Assembly (NCBI GenBank): GCA_964647395.1
Contig: CAZYHR010000143.1
Span: 1 to 6,578, forward strand
DNA: 6,578 bases
Direction: 5' to 3'
Source of the DNA: Phosphoribacter sp964647395
Lineage (GTDB): Bacteria > Actinomycetota > Actinomycetes > Actinomycetales > Dermatophilaceae
Shown one piece after another: positions 6,120-6,578 of this stretch. The notes under the pieces are model-generated. The model saw nothing but the letters and a program-made list of their open reading frames with translations. It did no database searches and had not been told where the DNA came from. The translations under genes were made by a program, and so were the position numbers. Position 1 is the stretch's first letter. Each line of letters opens with the position of its first letter.

Positions 6120-6578
6120 TCATCGCCCGAGCCGCGCGTAGACCTGCTCGCTCTGCCTGCGCGCCGCCTCCCACCAGGGGCGGTTGGCGGCATACCAGTC
6201 GATGGTCTGGCGCAGGCCGGCCCGGATGTCCTGGTAGCGCGGGCGCCAGTCGGTCTCAGCGCGCAGCTTGCGCGAGTCGATGGCGTAGCGCAGGTCGTGG
6301 CCGGGCCGGTCGTTGACGTGCTCGAACCAGTCGGCCGGCCGGTCCATGAGCTCGAGCAGCAGCGCGATGATGTCCCGGTTGTTCTGCTCGCCGTCCGCGC
6401 CGATGAGATAGGTCTCGCCCATCCGGCCCTGCTCGATGATCGCGACGACGGCGTCGTTGTGGTCGTCGACGTGGATCCAGTCGCGCACGTTGCGGCCGGC
6501 GCCGTAGAGCTTGGGCTTGACCCCGTCGAGGATGCCGGTGATCTGGCGCGGGGTGAACTTCTCGACGTGCTGGCGCGG
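6120..6578 (-). CDS. rfbB: dTDP-glucose 4,6-dehydratase, C-terminal part (5' end outside the window)
   Basis: RmlB/RfbB is the NAD-dependent short-chain dehydrogenase/reductase that converts dTDP-glucose to dTDP-4-keto-6-deoxyglucose, the second step towards dTDP-rhamnose and other deoxysugars for cell-wall or surface glycans. The minus-strand frame is open from the right edge, giving 152 residues of a protein usually around 330 long. The fragment begins with PRQHVEKFTPRQI, the stretch after the usual NNYGP of the family, and continues with KLYGAGRNVRDWIHVDDH, GETYLIGADGEQNN, DRPGHDLRYAIDSRKLR and the GLRQTIDWY helix, all characteristic of RmlB substrate-binding domains. The nucleotide-binding Rossmann motif and the catalytic Thr/Tyr/Lys lie upstream, outside the window. 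An internal ATG at 6488 falls inside the conserved RDWIH segment, so it is not the start. The gene converges on FUSC and probably ends or belongs to a sugar-nucleotide operon to the right. Confidence 0.96.
   Translation of the reverse strand, partial: PRQHVEKFTPRQITGILDGVKPKLYGAGRNVRDWIHVDDHNDAVVAIIEQGRMGETYLIGADGEQNNRDIIALLLELMDRPADWFEHVNDRPGHDLRYAIDSRKLRAETDWRPRYQDIRAGLRQTIDWYAANRPWWEAARRQSEQVYARLGR

Noticed and set aside
6120..6488. rfbB as a complete 122-residue protein starting at ATG 6488
   Set aside because: The frame continues upstream with conserved RmlB sequence (PRQHVEKF, KLYGAG) to the window edge, so the gene is truncated by the window, not short.

Overview
The window is very GC-rich, almost every third codon position is G or C, and it carries the actinobacterial order ileS - folC - DUF4233 - ndk. 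This points to a high-GC Gram-positive of the Actinomycetota, perhaps a member of Micrococcales. The genus cannot be read from the sequence.

Layout. Bases 1-3640 are a tightly packed plus-strand set: the C-terminal 461 residues of isoleucyl-tRNA synthetase (ileS, cut by the left edge), a GNAT acetyltransferase, the folate enzyme FolC and a small DUF4233 membrane protein. Consecutive genes overlap by 4, 8 and 4 bases, which suggests one transcript with coupled translation. After 52 bases comes a crotonase-fold protein (3693-4445) with a strong ribosome binding site. After 45 bases comes nucleoside diphosphate kinase (ndk, 4491-4922), preceded by a TAGGCT box placed so that the transcript would start at or next to the ATG (leaderless). 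Fifteen bases after ndk, a FUSC/aromatic-acid-exporter type membrane protein starts at 4938. The convergent minus-strand gene 6120-6578 is the C-terminal part of dTDP-glucose 4,6-dehydratase (rfbB/rmlB), cut by the right edge and probably the end of a dTDP-rhamnose or cell-wall sugar locus. A GC-rich 10-bp tandem repeat able to form a strong hairpin fills the gap between the two convergent genes.

How the genes fit together. ileS (translation), folC (folate retention, one-carbon metabolism) and ndk (NTP pool balance) form a housekeeping neighbourhood. The GNAT, crotonase and FUSC genes look like lineage-specific additions. No phage, transposon, CRISPR, tRNA or rRNA was found, and I do not see a new multi-gene system. 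The observations most worth following are: the FUSC frame has no stop codon before the window ends and would terminate neatly after a one-base frameshift in a C run; the crotonase protein lacks both catalytic glutamates of enoyl-CoA hydratase; the heptamer GTATGCC/GGCATAC is over-represented; and ndk has a leaderless-type promoter.
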